Shown piece by piece: positions 1 through 5,933 of a DNA stretch of 6,220 bases. The DNA comes from JBDGRJ01 sp042218115 (lineage in GTDB: Bacteria > Patescibacteriota > Patescibacteriia > Magasanikbacterales > UBA922). Under the pieces are notes generated by a model that was not told the DNA's origin, made no database searches, and saw only the letters and a program-made list of their open reading frames with translations. A program made the position numbers and the translations under genes. The stretch is taken from the NCBI GenBank assembly GCA_042218115.1, contig JBDGRJ010000006.1, forward strand, positions 1-6,220, read 5' to 3'. The first letter of the stretch is position 1. Each line of letters opens with the position of its first letter.

Positions 1-2986
1 TGTACTCATCGTTATCAACTTGCTCCATCTTATCGATCTTGCCTCTCAGGTGAGCCTGATCCAGCTTTACACCTTGATTGCGAAAGCTGAACTCAATAAT
101 ATGATCCGGATCGAACTCATCCTTTTTTTGCTTGTAATAAACACTCAAAGAATCTCTGCCTTTTTTTAGTAAATCTTCAAAATCGTCTTTTACCAGCTCT
201 TCTTTGTTTAGCTCTTGTTCAAATAACTCTAGCAGCCGTTTTTGATCAGGGAGCTGCCCCTTCTTTTTATACTCAAGATAGAAACCCTCTAGAGCTGAGT
301 GCATAGCTGATCCGAATTTTGCCGGTTTTGGTTTCGGCTGAGGGAAACGCAGTAAATTTTTCTCCAAAAACTCCTTTGGTCCGCCCTCCGCTACATTTAA
401 AAAATTATTGAAGTGAGTAACACTCAGCTTGTAATTTTCTAAAATCGGCTCAAGTACCGCTCGCTCCTGTTCATCCAGCTGAATATTGGACTCGGTACCT
501 ACCTGCCGCCCCAATACTTCCTTTGTCCGGGGAAGATCTTGTTTTAATTTTTCTTGGCTAGCTTCAATCTCAGCAGGATCTTTCGGCTCACCTTTGTCCG
601 CCTTTTTCCCGTCTTCTTCGAAAAATCTTAGCCGTGGGGATTCTTTGCCGTTATCCTTGTACTTATAGTAAGTCATATATACATTCTCTTTAGCTCTGGT
701 CAAAGCTACATAGAACAAACGCAGCCGATCATCGATAGTATCCGAACCGGGATCGATCGGCAAATTCTTTGGCAAAGGCAGAGCTGAGCTCCAGCCCGAT
801 CCGACCCACTCTTTGTCCTGACAACTCACTACAAATACAGTATCAAACTCCATGCCTTTGGATTTGTGAGCGCTCAATACATTCACCGCTTCCTCTGCGG
901 TAGAGTAGGGACTGTTGTCCGTCAGCTCTATATTATTCTTTTGATGTAAGTCTACATACTCGATCACATCGGAAATTTTTAATGTCTGCTCCTGCTTGTA
1001 CTCCCGAACCCCATCGACGAAAGTCTTTAGGTTGGAGAGCAGATTTACATACTGCTGCTTATTATCTTCAAACTTTTTATCAGAAAAATAATGCTCTTTA
1101 AATGGACTAACGAAGTTTTCATCTGAGCTTAAAGATATATCTTTAGTCCCGATAATATATGCAATTATATCTTCGGCCGGCTCTACTTTGGCTTTTTTAC
1201 CCAGCTCTAAGAGAAAATGAGCTATGTCCCGAATCTTTTCCTTATCGCTGTTCACCATAACATCGACCCACAGCTTCCACTCATCTCCAGAAGAAACTGC
1301 TCTGGCCTCGGTTGATATCTCCCAGATATCGACCCGATCCAGTCCCCAAAACTCGTAGCTTAATATATCGGGCAAATACTCGTCCGCTTCGGTCTTATCT
1401 TTTCTAAACAGAGTATCTACAAAACGTAAAATAGTAACTATCTGCTGAATATGCTTTTGCTCAAACACATTCTGTCGCTTCTCATAAGAGACAGGAATTC
1501 CGTAAGATTGTAGGATAGGGACCAGACTCTGCAAGGTTTTGTGTCTGCGTGTAATGACCGCAATGTCATCAGGGTTCTCACCTTCTTCGATCCTGCCCTT
1601 GATCTCATTCGCGATCCAGTCGAACTCATGTAGCTGGGTTTTTTCTTGATGCATAAAAATACTCCCCTCTTCTCTGTCGGGATGAGCTGATATTAGCTCC
1701 TTATCGATCTCATCTATTTTTTCTTCCAGTCGCTTCTGACCGCTGGTGATAATATCGCGAGCCTGATCCAGTATCTCCTGACTAGAGCGGTAATTTTTAT
1801 TTAAAGTTATGATCTCAGGCTCTACAAAGTTGTCCGAAAAATTTAGGATATTATCTATATTCGCCCCCTGAAACTTAAAAATCGACTGATCATCATCTCC
1901 GACCGCCATAATGTTTGGCCTGCCCTCGGTAATCTCCATATTTGATAGTGATCTGATCAGACGCATCTGTGCATCATTTGTATCCTGAAACTCATCTATT
2001 AGGGTATATAGATATTGTTCTTGCAGTTGGTAGCGTAAACTGGGCTCTTCCTCGAGAGTGTGAACGACATCCAAAATCATATCATCGAAGTCATACAAGT
2101 TCCTATCTTTGAGCTTTTGTTGATACAGCTCATATACATCAGCTAAAGCCTGTAGTCTGTCTGCGCGGGTATAGCTTTTTATTACATAATCTCCACTATT
2201 ATCTTGTTCCAGATACTCATTCCTCCAGTTTGTCACCGGCTTGGTCGTGTCTTGTTGTTTAGCTTGCGTGTGAGCCTGAGATAAAGTTGATATTATCTTG
2301 CTTTTTAGCGGCTTCACCATAGGCACCTCAAGCTGCTTTTGATCTATCTGCTCGAGCTGGCTTAAAGCTTCAGGTATATCTTCGAGCTTACTTTTGCTCA
2401 TTCTGCCTGCAAATAGATCGGTAAAGATCGGGTTTGCTTTGTCGGCAAACTGTTGATTGTGATCGAGCACCTGCCTAAGCTCTCCGGGGGTCAGACCAGC
2501 TTTTTTAAAGTTACTAATATGACTTAGAGCGGAAGACAAATAAACAAACTCTCCATCCGGGCGGACGGAATTGAGTGGGTTAGAGTGGCTCAAATCAGAG
2601 AATAAGTCCTCCAAAATCTCCGTCTGATCCACTTCATTAGCAGGAGTTCTGCGAGTGCCTTCATGAAAATATTCCGGGTTCTCCTGGATAATCTCTGTAC
2701 CGAAACTGTGAAAAGTATGAATCGCTACTCGATACGCATCTTCACCAATCAAATCAGCTAATCTCTGTCTCATATTTATCGCAGCAGACTCGGTAAAGGT
2801 TAGACATAAAATGGAGCTGGCAGGGGCGTCGGTTTTTTTGAGTATATTAGCCACCCGCATGCTCAATATCTCAGTCTTGCCCGATCCGGGCCCGGCTACC
2901 ACTAATACCGGCCCTTCAATAGTATCTACTGCTTTTTTCTGTTTCTTGTTTAGTCGGTTGTAGTGTTTTTGAAAAGTTTTATTCAT
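1..2986 (-). CDS. UvrD/Rep-type ATP-dependent DNA helicase with C-terminal PD-(D/E)XK nuclease (3' end outside window)
   Basis: Superfamily 1A 3'-5' helicase fused to a RecB/AddB-type nuclease; such proteins unwind and trim DNA during double-strand break or replication-fork repair in the cytoplasm. The frame is open without a stop for 995 codons and runs off the left edge. Helicase motifs appear in order: Walker A GPGSGKT at 32-38, Ia LTFTESAA at 62-69, IHTFHSF at 89-95, Walker B DEFQDT at 331-336, motif III GDDDQSI at 363-369, YRSS with the arginine finger at about 400, motif V HKSKGMEFD at 707-715, and motif VI VALTRAK at 760-766. From about 845 the sequence resembles the PD-(D/E)XK_1 fold, with GSAMHSAL (His896) and GKID (Asp985); the expected D-x-K strand lies beyond the edge. 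The ATG overlaps the toxin stop as ATGA, which suggests translational coupling. It is clearly GC-richer than the two genes upstream. Helicase identity is secure; the nuclease call rests on the motif start. Confidence 0.95.
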   Translation of the reverse strand, partial: MNKTFQKHYNRLNKKQKKAVDTIEGPVLVVAGPGSGKTEILSMRVANILKKTDAPASSILCLTFTESAAINMRQRLADLIGEDAYRVAIHTFHSFGTEIIQENPEYFHEGTRRTPANEVDQTEILEDLFSDLSHSNPLNSVRPDGEFVYLSSALSHISNFKKAGLTPGELRQVLDHNQQFADKANPIFTDLFAGRMSKSKLEDIPEALSQLEQIDQKQLEVPMVKPLKSKIISTLSQAHTQAKQQDTTKPVTNWRNEYLEQDNSGDYVIKSYTRADRLQALADVYELYQQKLKDRNLYDFDDMILDVVHTLEEEPSLRYQLQEQYLYTLIDEFQDTNDAQMRLIRSLSNMEITEGRPNIMAVGDDDQSIFKFQGANIDNILNFSDNFVEPEIITLNKNYRSSQEILDQARDIITSGQKRLEEKIDEIDKELISAHPDREEGSIFMHQEKTQLHEFDWIANEIKGRIEEGENPDDIAVITRRHKTLQSLVPILQSYGIPVSYEKRQNVFEQKHIQQIVTILRFVDTLFRKDKTEADEYLPDILSYEFWGLDRVDIWEISTEARAVSSGDEWKLWVDVMVNSDKEKIRDIAHFLLELGKKAKVEPAEDIIAYIIGTKDISLSSDENFVSPFKEHYFSDKKFEDNKQQYVNLLSNLKTFVDGVREYKQEQTLKISDVIEYVDLHQKNNIELTDNSPYSTAEEAVNVLSAHKSKGMEFDTVFVVSCQDKEWVGSGWSSALPLPKNLPIDPGSDTIDDRLRLFYVALTRAKENVYMTYYKYKDNGKESPRLRFFEEDGKKADKGEPKDPAEIEASQEKLKQDLPRTKEVLGRQVGTESNIQLDEQERAVLEPILENYKLSVTHFNNFLNVAEGGPKEFLEKNLLRFPQPKPKPAKFGSAMHSALEGFYLEYKKKGQLPDQKRLLELFEQELNKEELVKDDFEDLLKKGRDSLSVYYKQKKDEFDPDHIIEFSFRNQGVKLDQAHLRGKIDKMEQVDNDEY

Positions 2987-3387
2987 TTAGACTTTATTGC
3001 TTGTTGCAATTCTTGATCAAAAGTGATCACTTCATACTCTTCTGATAAATAAAATAGTACGTAGTCAGTGAAAGACAATTTCTCATTCTCAGATTTAAAA
3101 AAGAAATTAAACAAGCCTTGTAAAAAATTTTTATCAACTACAAACAAAGTAATGTTTTCATTTTTCAACACATAATCAATAAATTTCTCCGCCTTTTGTT
3201 TAGATTCTATTTGCAGCAAAATACTTACTGTCTCTTCTAACACATAATCCGGCAAAAGTATATGATAATTATGTCTCAACTTTTCAAATACTTCAAGAGA
3301 TCTTCGGTGAAATCTATCTTTTTTACAAAGCCGAGCTATCCAAAGACTCGTGTCAAGAATTATTCTTTTTTCCATATAATTTTTCAT
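2983..3387 (-). CDS. PIN-domain ribonuclease, VapC-like toxin
   Basis: A 134-residue protein, the usual size of a single PIN domain. VapC-type toxins are Mg-dependent RNases that cut tRNA or rRNA sites and are held inactive by a cognate antitoxin. The expected acidic residues are present and correctly spaced: Asp12 in ILDTSLW, Glu52 in VLEETVS, Asp108 in SFTDYVL, and Asp124 in VITFDQEL. The stretch between Glu52 and Asp108 is Phe/Lys-rich and helical. Met1 (3387) and Met5 (3375) are both possible starts, neither with a clear Shine-Dalgarno site. Met5 gives the more typical beginning, MEKRIILDTS. Either start overlaps the antitoxin end (35 or 23 nt), as is normal for toxin-antitoxin operons. 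The TGA stop overlaps the helicase ATG. The gene is very AT-rich. The PIN fold is well supported; toxin activity and RNA target are inferred. Confidence 0.87.
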   Translation of the reverse strand: MKNYMEKRIILDTSLWIARLCKKDRFHRRSLEVFEKLRHNYHILLPDYVLEETVSILLQIESKQKAEKFIDYVLKNENITLFVVDKNFLQGLFNFFFKSENEKLSFTDYVLFYLSEEYEVITFDQELQQAIKSK

Positions 3388-3703
3388 CTATAGTTTGGCT
3401 TAAATCTTCTTCTTCCTCAAATTCCAAGTCTTCAATATCTTCTAGACAATATTTATTATTACCACTTCTTTCATCTAAATCTTTTCTCGGGTTACTCCTG
3501 GATTGAGGTTCTTCCTTTTTTTCTATAAATTCACTCTCTTGTTTGTTGCCATTTTGCCTTTTGTCTTCTTCATGGTAAGGATCAATATGAAACACCGGCT
3601 CGGAGTGTTTCATCACCAAAAAACTCTGACCATTCTTAGCTTTCTCGGTAATTTCTTTTAAGTTTTTGTACACCTCTTGTATGCTAATTATTTTTTCTTC
3701 CAT
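3353..3703 (-). CDS. Phd/YefM-like antitoxin
   Basis: 116 residues. Residues 1-43 have the Phd/YefM DNA-binding pattern: a short first strand (KIISIQEV), a helix (YKNLKEITEKAKNG), then QSFLVMKHSEPVFHIDPY, where the family usually has a strand-turn-strand. A polar, charged stretch follows (about 44-85), then a strongly acidic segment (LEDIEDLEFEEEEDLS, about 87-102) and a short basic end. Family members usually have an N-terminal dimer that binds the operator and a flexible C-terminal part that wraps around the toxin; the acidic end probably does that to the PIN partner. At 116 residues it is longer than the typical 75-90, because of the polar linker. It is the first gene of the antitoxin-toxin-helicase run and overlaps the toxin start. 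The upstream AT-rich repeats are likely its own operator. No strong ribosome binding site is visible. Family call from pattern only. Confidence 0.8.
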   Translation of the reverse strand: MEEKIISIQEVYKNLKEITEKAKNGQSFLVMKHSEPVFHIDPYHEEDKRQNGNKQESEFIEKKEEPQSRSNPRKDLDERSGNNKYCLEDIEDLEFEEEEDLSQTIDEKLYGKKNNS

Positions 3704-3720
3704 ACTTAAAAATTAAATAT

Positions 3721-3761
3721 AACTTTAATTCAAGTTTAACATAAGTTTAACTTTTATACAA
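3721..3761 (-). promoter_or_regulatory. Probable antitoxin operator with a weak promoter
   Basis: Just upstream of the antitoxin start, the plus strand carries the 9-mer aagtttaac twice (3732-3740 and 3743-3751), spaced 11 bp, close to one helical turn. An aactt/aagtt inverted pair (3721-3725, 3732-3736) lies next to it. On the minus strand TTGTAT (3761-3756), a 17-bp spacer and TAAACT (3738-3733) form a weak sigma70-type promoter whose -10 lies inside the repeat. Phd-type antitoxins usually repress their own promoter by binding short repeats or palindromes, so the position fits autoregulation. In DNA this AT-rich some repeats arise by chance. Confidence 0.4.
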
Positions 3762-3792
3762 CTAACTCTAGTCCTATCCTTCATTTTTTATC

Positions 3793-3808
3793 TGTACATG
3801 TTTGTACA
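3793..3808. repeat. TGTACA pair, candidate protein-binding site
   Basis: The palindromic hexamer TGTACA occurs twice with a 4-bp gap (3793-3798 and 3803-3808), which makes the 16-bp site both a direct and an inverted repeat. It sits about 90 bp upstream of the antitoxin start, where a second operator could be. A GTCTAGAC palindrome is nearby at 3824-3831. No regulator can be named. Confidence 0.3.
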
Positions 3809-3872
3809 ACCACAAAAATAGTAGTCTAGACAGACACTACTCTTATGTCTAATTTCAGCTCAAATCTACTTA

Positions 3873-3898
3873 ATTTGACATCCGAATATATTTGACAT
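3873..3898. repeat. Short direct repeat, ATTTGACAT twice
   Basis: The 9-mer atttgacat is at 3873-3881 and again at 3890-3898, a 17-bp period. Both copies contain TTGACA on the plus strand, but no -10 box follows at a suitable distance, so they are not read as promoters. They might be a binding site or a trace of a small duplication. Confidence 0.25.
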
Positions 3899-3899
3899 T

Positions 3900-3935
3900 T
3901 CACCTCTCAACTCTCTCAATTTCATCATTTATCAT
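3900..3935 (-). CDS. 11-codon mini-ORF, possible leader peptide
   Basis: A short frame reading MINDEIERVER then TGA. It has one of the best ribosome binding sites in the window: AGAGGT (3948-3943) seven nucleotides before the ATG. Its ATG overlaps the stop of the doubtful ORF at 3932-4264 as ATGA. It lies about 70 nt downstream of the consensus promoter at 4014-4041 and about 200 nt before the antitoxin, so a transcript from that promoter would meet this start first. A second mini-frame, MSNIFGCQIK (3898-3866), overlaps it behind another purine-rich stretch. Either could be a leader peptide or the remnant of a truncated gene. No function can be assigned. Confidence 0.25.
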   Translation of the reverse strand: MINDEIERVER

Positions 3936-4264
3936 AACCAAGACCTCTTGTTTAGAGCTTTTTTAACCCGCTTGAACTTATCATAGTCTAATAGCACATT
4001 CAGATCTTGATTGATTATAGTTGGGGTTATATTTGTGTCAATAAACTGTCTAAGTTCAGAAAGATAGGCCTCAACTTCACAATCCCTTCTTTCCTCAACA
4101 ACTTTCTTATTATAATCATAACCATTTCCAAAAACCTGGAGACAGATAAATACAACAGAAGATGTGGCGCACATCCACGAATCACGGCTTTCAAAAAATT
4201 TGACCTCGACCTTACGGTCGAGGCAGTTCACTCGTCTTGTAGTCGATAGTGATAAAACCAACAC
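3932..4264 (-). CDS. Doubtful ORF, possible gene remnant
   Basis: A 110-codon frame of no recognised family. The first third is unlike a protein (Arg/Cys/Ser mixture) and runs through the perfect GC-rich hairpin at 4204-4223, so that part is probably not coding. From about residue 50 it becomes protein-like and predicted helical: VVEERRDCEVEAYL, then a run ending YDKFKRVKKALNKRSWL. This portion has no start codon of its own, so the 3' part could be what remains of a gene that lost its 5' end, perhaps through the insertion or deletion that left the hairpin. The stop overlaps a following ATG (ATGA). A plus-strand frame across 4007-4249 looks no better. It may simply be a chance ORF. Confidence 0.3.
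   Translation of the reverse strand: MLVLSLSTTRRVNCLDRKVEVKFFESRDSWMCATSSVVFICLQVFGNGYDYNKKVVEERRDCEVEAYLSELRQFIDTNITPTIINQDLNVLLDYDKFKRVKKALNKRSWL
4014..4041 (-). promoter_or_regulatory. Exact-consensus sigma70-type promoter reading leftward
   Basis: On the minus strand TTGACA (4041-4036), a 16-bp spacer and TATAAT (4019-4014) match both consensus boxes at all 12 positions. Transcription would start near 4007 and head toward the antitoxin, toxin and helicase, giving a leader of about 300 nt before the antitoxin ATG. The site lies inside the doubtful ORF, which argues that this stretch is regulatory rather than coding. Alternatively it drives a small RNA or the mini-ORF at 3935-3900. The match is striking but untested. 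Confidence 0.5.
4204..4223 (-). terminator. GC-rich hairpin: terminator of the cupin operon or IS200/IS605-like end
   Basis: A perfect 8-bp stem, cctcgacc/ggtcgagg, closes a 4-nt loop; on the minus strand the loop is GTAA, a GNRA tetraloop. It lies 138 nt after the cupin stop. A six-T run follows on the minus strand, but only after five bases (TCAAA), so it is an imperfect intrinsic terminator. The context GAACTG-stem-TCAA also resembles hairpins at the right ends of IS200/IS605 elements and the 3' end of their TnpB-associated RNA. That resemblance is from memory. No transposase gene is present. Confidence 0.45.
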
Positions 4265-4361
4265 CTTCTCAAAAGGGGCTCATAAGAGTCGAAAAGATAA
4301 TCGAGCGCTTGATCTTCTGCGCATCAACTGTTAGACAAGCCACTGAAGTCAATTGAGATGT
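4231..4361 (-). other. Gene-less stretch after the cupin gene
   Basis: No complete gene is visible. One minus-strand frame reads a 31-codon protein-like piece (4323-4231, starting CAEDQALDYLFDSYEP) between two TGA codons; its stop ends just before the hairpin at 4204-4223. It has no start codon and no recognised family. It may be a fragment of a decayed gene or an untranslated tail of the cupin transcript. Together with the doubtful ORF it makes 3932-4361 look like decayed DNA. Confidence 0.25.
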
Positions 4362-4733
4362 CTATTCTCTACCATAATCATCATCGTAGCGGATAATATC
4401 ATCTTCTTTTAGGTAATCACCTTGTTGAACCTCAATAAAAACACCCGTATCTTCCGATATACACTTAGGTCTATGCTTTTGCATCGGCTCAATCTGAATG
4501 CAGTCTCCGGGGGTATAAGTTTCAACACTCTTGCCTAACTGAATCTTAAATACACCCTCTACAATAATCCAAAACTCTTTTCTGTGCTCATGTGCTTGCA
4601 GACTAGGTCTTTCTCCGGGATCAATCTCGATCCTTTTTGCTTGAAACCCATCACCTTGATCCAAAATCTTGTATCTGCCCCATGGCTTATCATCATTCTC
4701 AAACCCCACTTCTTCGCTAAACTCGGTACCCAT
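4362..4733 (-). CDS. Small cupin, phosphomannose isomerase type II C-terminal-like
   Basis: 123 residues forming one cupin barrel, similar to the C-terminal domain of bifunctional mannose-6-phosphate isomerase/mannose-1-phosphate guanylyltransferase. Visible motifs: DKPWGRYKIL at 15-24 (the family's R/K-PWG entry), PGERPSLQAHEHRKEFW at 39-55, IVEGVFKIQLG at 57-67, and PGDCIQIEPMQKHRPKC at 75-91. Probable metal ligands are His48, His50, Glu53 and His87. Full bifunctional enzymes have a nucleotidyltransferase of about 350 residues in front, which is absent here, so this is a stand-alone domain. It may interconvert mannose-6-phosphate and fructose-6-phosphate, or only bind a sugar phosphate. The acidic C-terminus (IIRYDDDYGRE) is typical of such small cupins. 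It starts 9 nt after the stop of the preceding membrane protein gene, so it is probably the last gene of that operon. No clear ribosome binding site. Confidence 0.85.
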   Translation of the reverse strand: MGTEFSEEVGFENDDKPWGRYKILDQGDGFQAKRIEIDPGERPSLQAHEHRKEFWIIVEGVFKIQLGKSVETYTPGDCIQIEPMQKHRPKCISEDTGVFIEVQQGDYLKEDDIIRYDDDYGRE

Positions 4734-4742
4734 AAGTAGTAT

Positions 4743-5225
4743 CTACTCTAGACAAGGCTGAAGCTTTTTTAGATCTTCCTGAGAAAATTGTTGCTTTGAA
4801 ATCATATTCATCATCTCAGCTGTGCCCAGCTCCTGCTTTACGCACCTCTTGAACTCTTCAGGATTTTGTTGAATTTTCTGCATTACTCCCGAGTTTTTCA
4901 AGGCCTCTTTTTGAGAATCAGAGATCGGAAGATCTTCGACACTTTGAATCTCACCCGAACTTGCCTTTTGAAAAGTCTCAAAATAATCCTGAACTCCAAA
5001 CATATTTGAGTACCAAACATAGGCCACACCTCCGATCAAGGCCAAAATGATTACTATCACAAACAGAGCAATACCGCCACAACCAGCCACGGCACAGGTA
5101 GCTGCATCGCTATTTCCACTGTTGTTGGACTGACTGTTTGTATTTTGACTTGGATTTGATTGTTGCTGGTTCTGAGAACCCGGCTTTTGCTGATTTTGTG
5201 GGTTTGCTGGTTTATCTGGTGACAT
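4743..5225 (-). CDS. Single-pass membrane protein with Gln/Asn/Ser-rich tail, unknown function
   Basis: Not a family I recognise. 160 residues in three parts. Residues 1-40 are a low-complexity polar tail rich in Gln, Asn, Ser and Pro. Residues 51-72 are one hydrophobic segment (GIALFVIVIILALIGG onward) preceded by Cys44 and Cys49 in a small-residue stretch. Residues 73-160 are a soluble helical domain with acidic and Gln patches and two cysteines, Cys128 and Cys158, that could pair. The N-terminal tail has no charge pattern of a signal peptide, so the central segment is probably a signal anchor; which side the C-terminal domain faces is not settled by the sequence. It begins 11 nt after the DUF4870-like gene and ends 9 nt before the cupin, so the three are probably one operon. 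The layout mirrors its upstream neighbour (polar tail, then membrane part), suggesting a shared location or complex. Confidence 0.8.
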   Translation of the reverse strand: MSPDKPANPQNQQKPGSQNQQQSNPSQNTNSQSNNSGNSDAATCAVAGCGGIALFVIVIILALIGGVAYVWYSNMFGVQDYFETFQKASSGEIQSVEDLPISDSQKEALKNSGVMQKIQQNPEEFKRCVKQELGTAEMMNMISKQQFSQEDLKKLQPCLE

Positions 5226-5236
5226 AATCTATCTTA

Positions 5237-5794
5237 TTAGAGTTGATTTTCAGCTATATCTCCTATAACCGGCAACTTGAATCTCTCCCCTTTGTAAGCT
5301 TTGAAGATCAAAAACAGAATCACTACTATTATGACCGGTGTTGTAAGGATGCTGATAAAAATACCGATAATTGGGATGAATCCCAGAATGTAGAAGATAA
5401 TGTACAGAGACAAAGAGGTGATGATAGATTGAATGGCGTGAAACTTTACAAAATTACTATCCTCCTCTATCAGAAGAAATATTATACCTGTAATAAAACC
5501 GAAAGCATAAGCTAGAGCACCTGCTACATTCTCATCAAGTCCTGTACTGCTTCCGGAACTACCTTGGCTTGCCGGTGCCTGATTTTGCTGCTGAGCCTGG
5601 TTTGGTTGATTTCCACCCTGTTGTTGCGCTCCACCTTGATTTTGAGTCTGAGCTTGCTGTCCGCCTTGTTGTGTCTGTCCTCCTTGCACTTGTTGAGGCT
5701 GAGCTTGCCCCTGTCCGTCTCCTGCTTGAGACGGCTGTCCTTCTTGGGGTTGTTGCTGTCCTCCGCCTTGACCTGATTGTTGTTGGTCTGGCAT
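5237..5794 (-). CDS. DUF4870/Tic20-like membrane protein with Gln-rich N-terminal tail
   Basis: 185 residues. Residues 1-83 are an extreme Gln/Gly/Ala tail with many QQ and QGG runs and almost no hydrophobic residues, surely disordered. From 84 the sequence matches the DUF4870/Tic20-like small membrane family: GLDENVAGALAYAFGFITG at 85-103, a first membrane segment to about 109, the conserved loop NFVKFHAIQS at 114-123, a second segment about 124-143, a third about 147-164, and a polar end KAYKGERFKLPVIGDIAE. The family's role is unknown; Tic20 relatives are protein-import channel components, but that function should not be assumed here. The Gln-rich extension is longer than in most family members and may bind partners or the cell surface. 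First gene of a three-gene minus-strand run, facing polX across a 352-bp gap. No strong ribosome binding site. The GTTGCTG-type codon repetition makes the region prone to slippage. Confidence 0.87.
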   Translation of the reverse strand: MPDQQQSGQGGGQQQPQEGQPSQAGDGQGQAQPQQVQGGQTQQGGQQAQTQNQGGAQQQGGNQPNQAQQQNQAPASQGSSGSSTGLDENVAGALAYAFGFITGIIFLLIEEDSNFVKFHAIQSIITSLSLYIIFYILGFIPIIGIFISILTTPVIIVVILFLIFKAYKGERFKLPVIGDIAENQL

Positions 5795-5860
5795 AAGAAG
5801 TTATTAAGTATTACTTGCTTTAGTTTAACAATTGCGGAGTTTATTTACAAATTTTGTTAC

Positions 5861-5933
5861 TGAGGCCGTTGAAAAACTTTAGCGGGATTCGGTAATGGGT
5901 TCTGCATCTATTTTGTATTTTTTCAACGGTCTC
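5861..5933. mobile_element. MITE-like element: 15-bp inverted repeats with GTTAC duplication
   Basis: GAGGCCGTTGAAAAA (5862-5876) pairs with the reverse complement of 5919-5933, GAGACCGTTGAAAAA, with one mismatch, across a 42-bp centre. The same five bases GTTAC flank both sides (5856-5860 and 5934-5938), as a target-site duplication would. The G-A-G-x-C-x-GTTGAAAAA type of end resembles terminal inverted repeats of some DDE insertion sequences such as IS1182-like elements (from memory). There is no coding capacity, so it would be non-autonomous or a solo remnant. An extra T at the left (5861) makes the ends slightly uneven. It could also fold into a long hairpin in RNA. Confidence 0.5.

Noticed and set aside
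486..1629. Short frames on either strand inside the helicase (486-668 plus, 1438-1629 minus)
   Set aside because: Both lie inside the continuous helicase frame, whose motifs are in order and in phase from 2986 to 2.
2983..2985. Recoded TGA (as in some Patescibacteria lineages)
   Set aside because: TGA ends the toxin at a natural PIN length and is absent from the 995 helicase codons, so standard bacterial code 11 fits.
3875..3897. Two TTGACA hexamers on the plus strand as promoters
   Set aside because: No TATAAT-like box follows either copy at 15-19 bp and no plus-strand gene lies downstream.
4007..4249. 80-codon plus-strand frame
   Set aside because: It crosses the hairpin and the consensus promoter, has no ribosome binding site and shows no recognisable protein pattern.
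5243..5796. Plus-strand open frames opposite the Gln-rich membrane protein
   Set aside because: Their Leu/Val/Ser-rich products are the reverse-strand reading of Gln, Gly and Ala codons; the minus-strand frame has family-like membrane segments.
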